Shown here: one piece after another, positions 63,918-64,000 of the stretch
How the letters are laid out: every line of letters starts with the position of its first letter
Position numbering within the stretch: the stretch's first letter is position 1
Assembly: GCF_007988965.1 (NCBI RefSeq)
Contig: NZ_BJVD01000001.1
Span: 62,001 to 126,000, forward strand
DNA: 64,000 nucleotides
Source of the DNA: Rummeliibacillus stabekisii
GTDB taxonomy: Bacteria; Bacillota; Bacilli; Bacillales_A; Planococcaceae
Reading direction: 5' to 3'
Position numbers and translations under genes: made by a program
The notes under the pieces: generated by a model
The model's input: only the letters and a program-made list of their open reading frames with translations
What the model was told of the DNA's origin: nothing
The model's database searches: none

Positions 63918-64000
63918 AAATTCCTCACTTCTAGTCTTTTTTAAAGTATAACACATTTTATTCTCTGCATTGTAGCCATTCCTCAAACTCAAAGTAGGGA

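Overview
The window is AT-rich Gram-positive DNA (Bacilli). Gene content and protein style point to Planococcaceae/Caryophanaceae, i.e. Lysinibacillus, Solibacillus, Viridibacillus, Rummeliibacillus and relatives. Supporting signs are strong AGGAGG ribosome sites, frequent GTG/TTG starts, an S-box SAM riboswitch ahead of metA, a YkpA-type ABC-F protein, a CbpA-type c-di-AMP-binding protein and a PanF/YhdT pair. The genus is inferred from style, not from a search. Gene strands are mixed, and a sequence differing at only two positions from my recollection of the 28-bp Bacillus subtilis dif site lies at 56564-56591, so the window may lie in the replication terminus region.

Layout. 1-10 kb: ABC-F ATPase (cut by the left edge), succinate/acetate CoA-transferase, DHH phosphoesterase, SH3-domain secreted protein, msrA, an LCP cell-wall ligase with an AI-2E-type permease, and an aminotransferase. 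10-20 kb: chemoreceptor, SAM riboswitch plus metA, a Tet(M)-like translational GTPase, Nudix hydrolase, tRNA-Lys(CUU), cbpA, nitronate monooxygenase, M15 peptidase and a membrane-anchored acidic protein. 20.4-21.3 kb: an apparently undescribed structured RNA made of related units that show covariation, followed by a 50-codon ORF that resembles the units. 21-30 kb: NitT/TauT-type ABC importer, small lipoproteins, NAD(P)HX repair enzyme, esterase, and a CPCC zinc-ribbon protein whose ribosome site is masked by a 19-bp stem. 30-39 kb: acetate symporter operon, MATE pump with a divergent MerR regulator, solitary tyrosine recombinase, TSUP permease, CAP-domain protein. 39-48 kb: broken micro-gene, glutaminase, methyltransferase behind a leader-peptide hairpin, a type I toxin-antitoxin locus with a 27-residue holin-like toxin, yhdT-panF, subtilase, double PadR-type regulator, TPR protein, GNAT-like protein. 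48-54 kb: LysR regulator divergent from a nucleobase deaminase and three tandem CodA-like amidohydrolases, probably an N-heterocycle catabolic cluster. 54-64 kb: methyltransferase, then a decaying region with ornithine cyclodeaminase, xerS, excalibur-domain and phage zinc-ribbon remnants around dif, a beta-helix secreted protein between imperfect direct repeats, an ankyrin lipoprotein and a YitT membrane protein.

How parts fit together. Acetate metabolism is represented twice (CoA-transferase with a cre-like site, ActP/DUF485 symporter with a palindrome upstream). Divergent MATE/MerR and LysR/deaminase pairs look like local regulator-target circuits. A 16-bp motif matching one arm and flank of dif recurs at several intergenic points, two of them beside or downstream of the solitary Xer-type recombinase gene. 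This raises the possibility of Xer-related genome plasticity near the terminus. I see no CRISPR array, complete prophage or intact insertion sequence.
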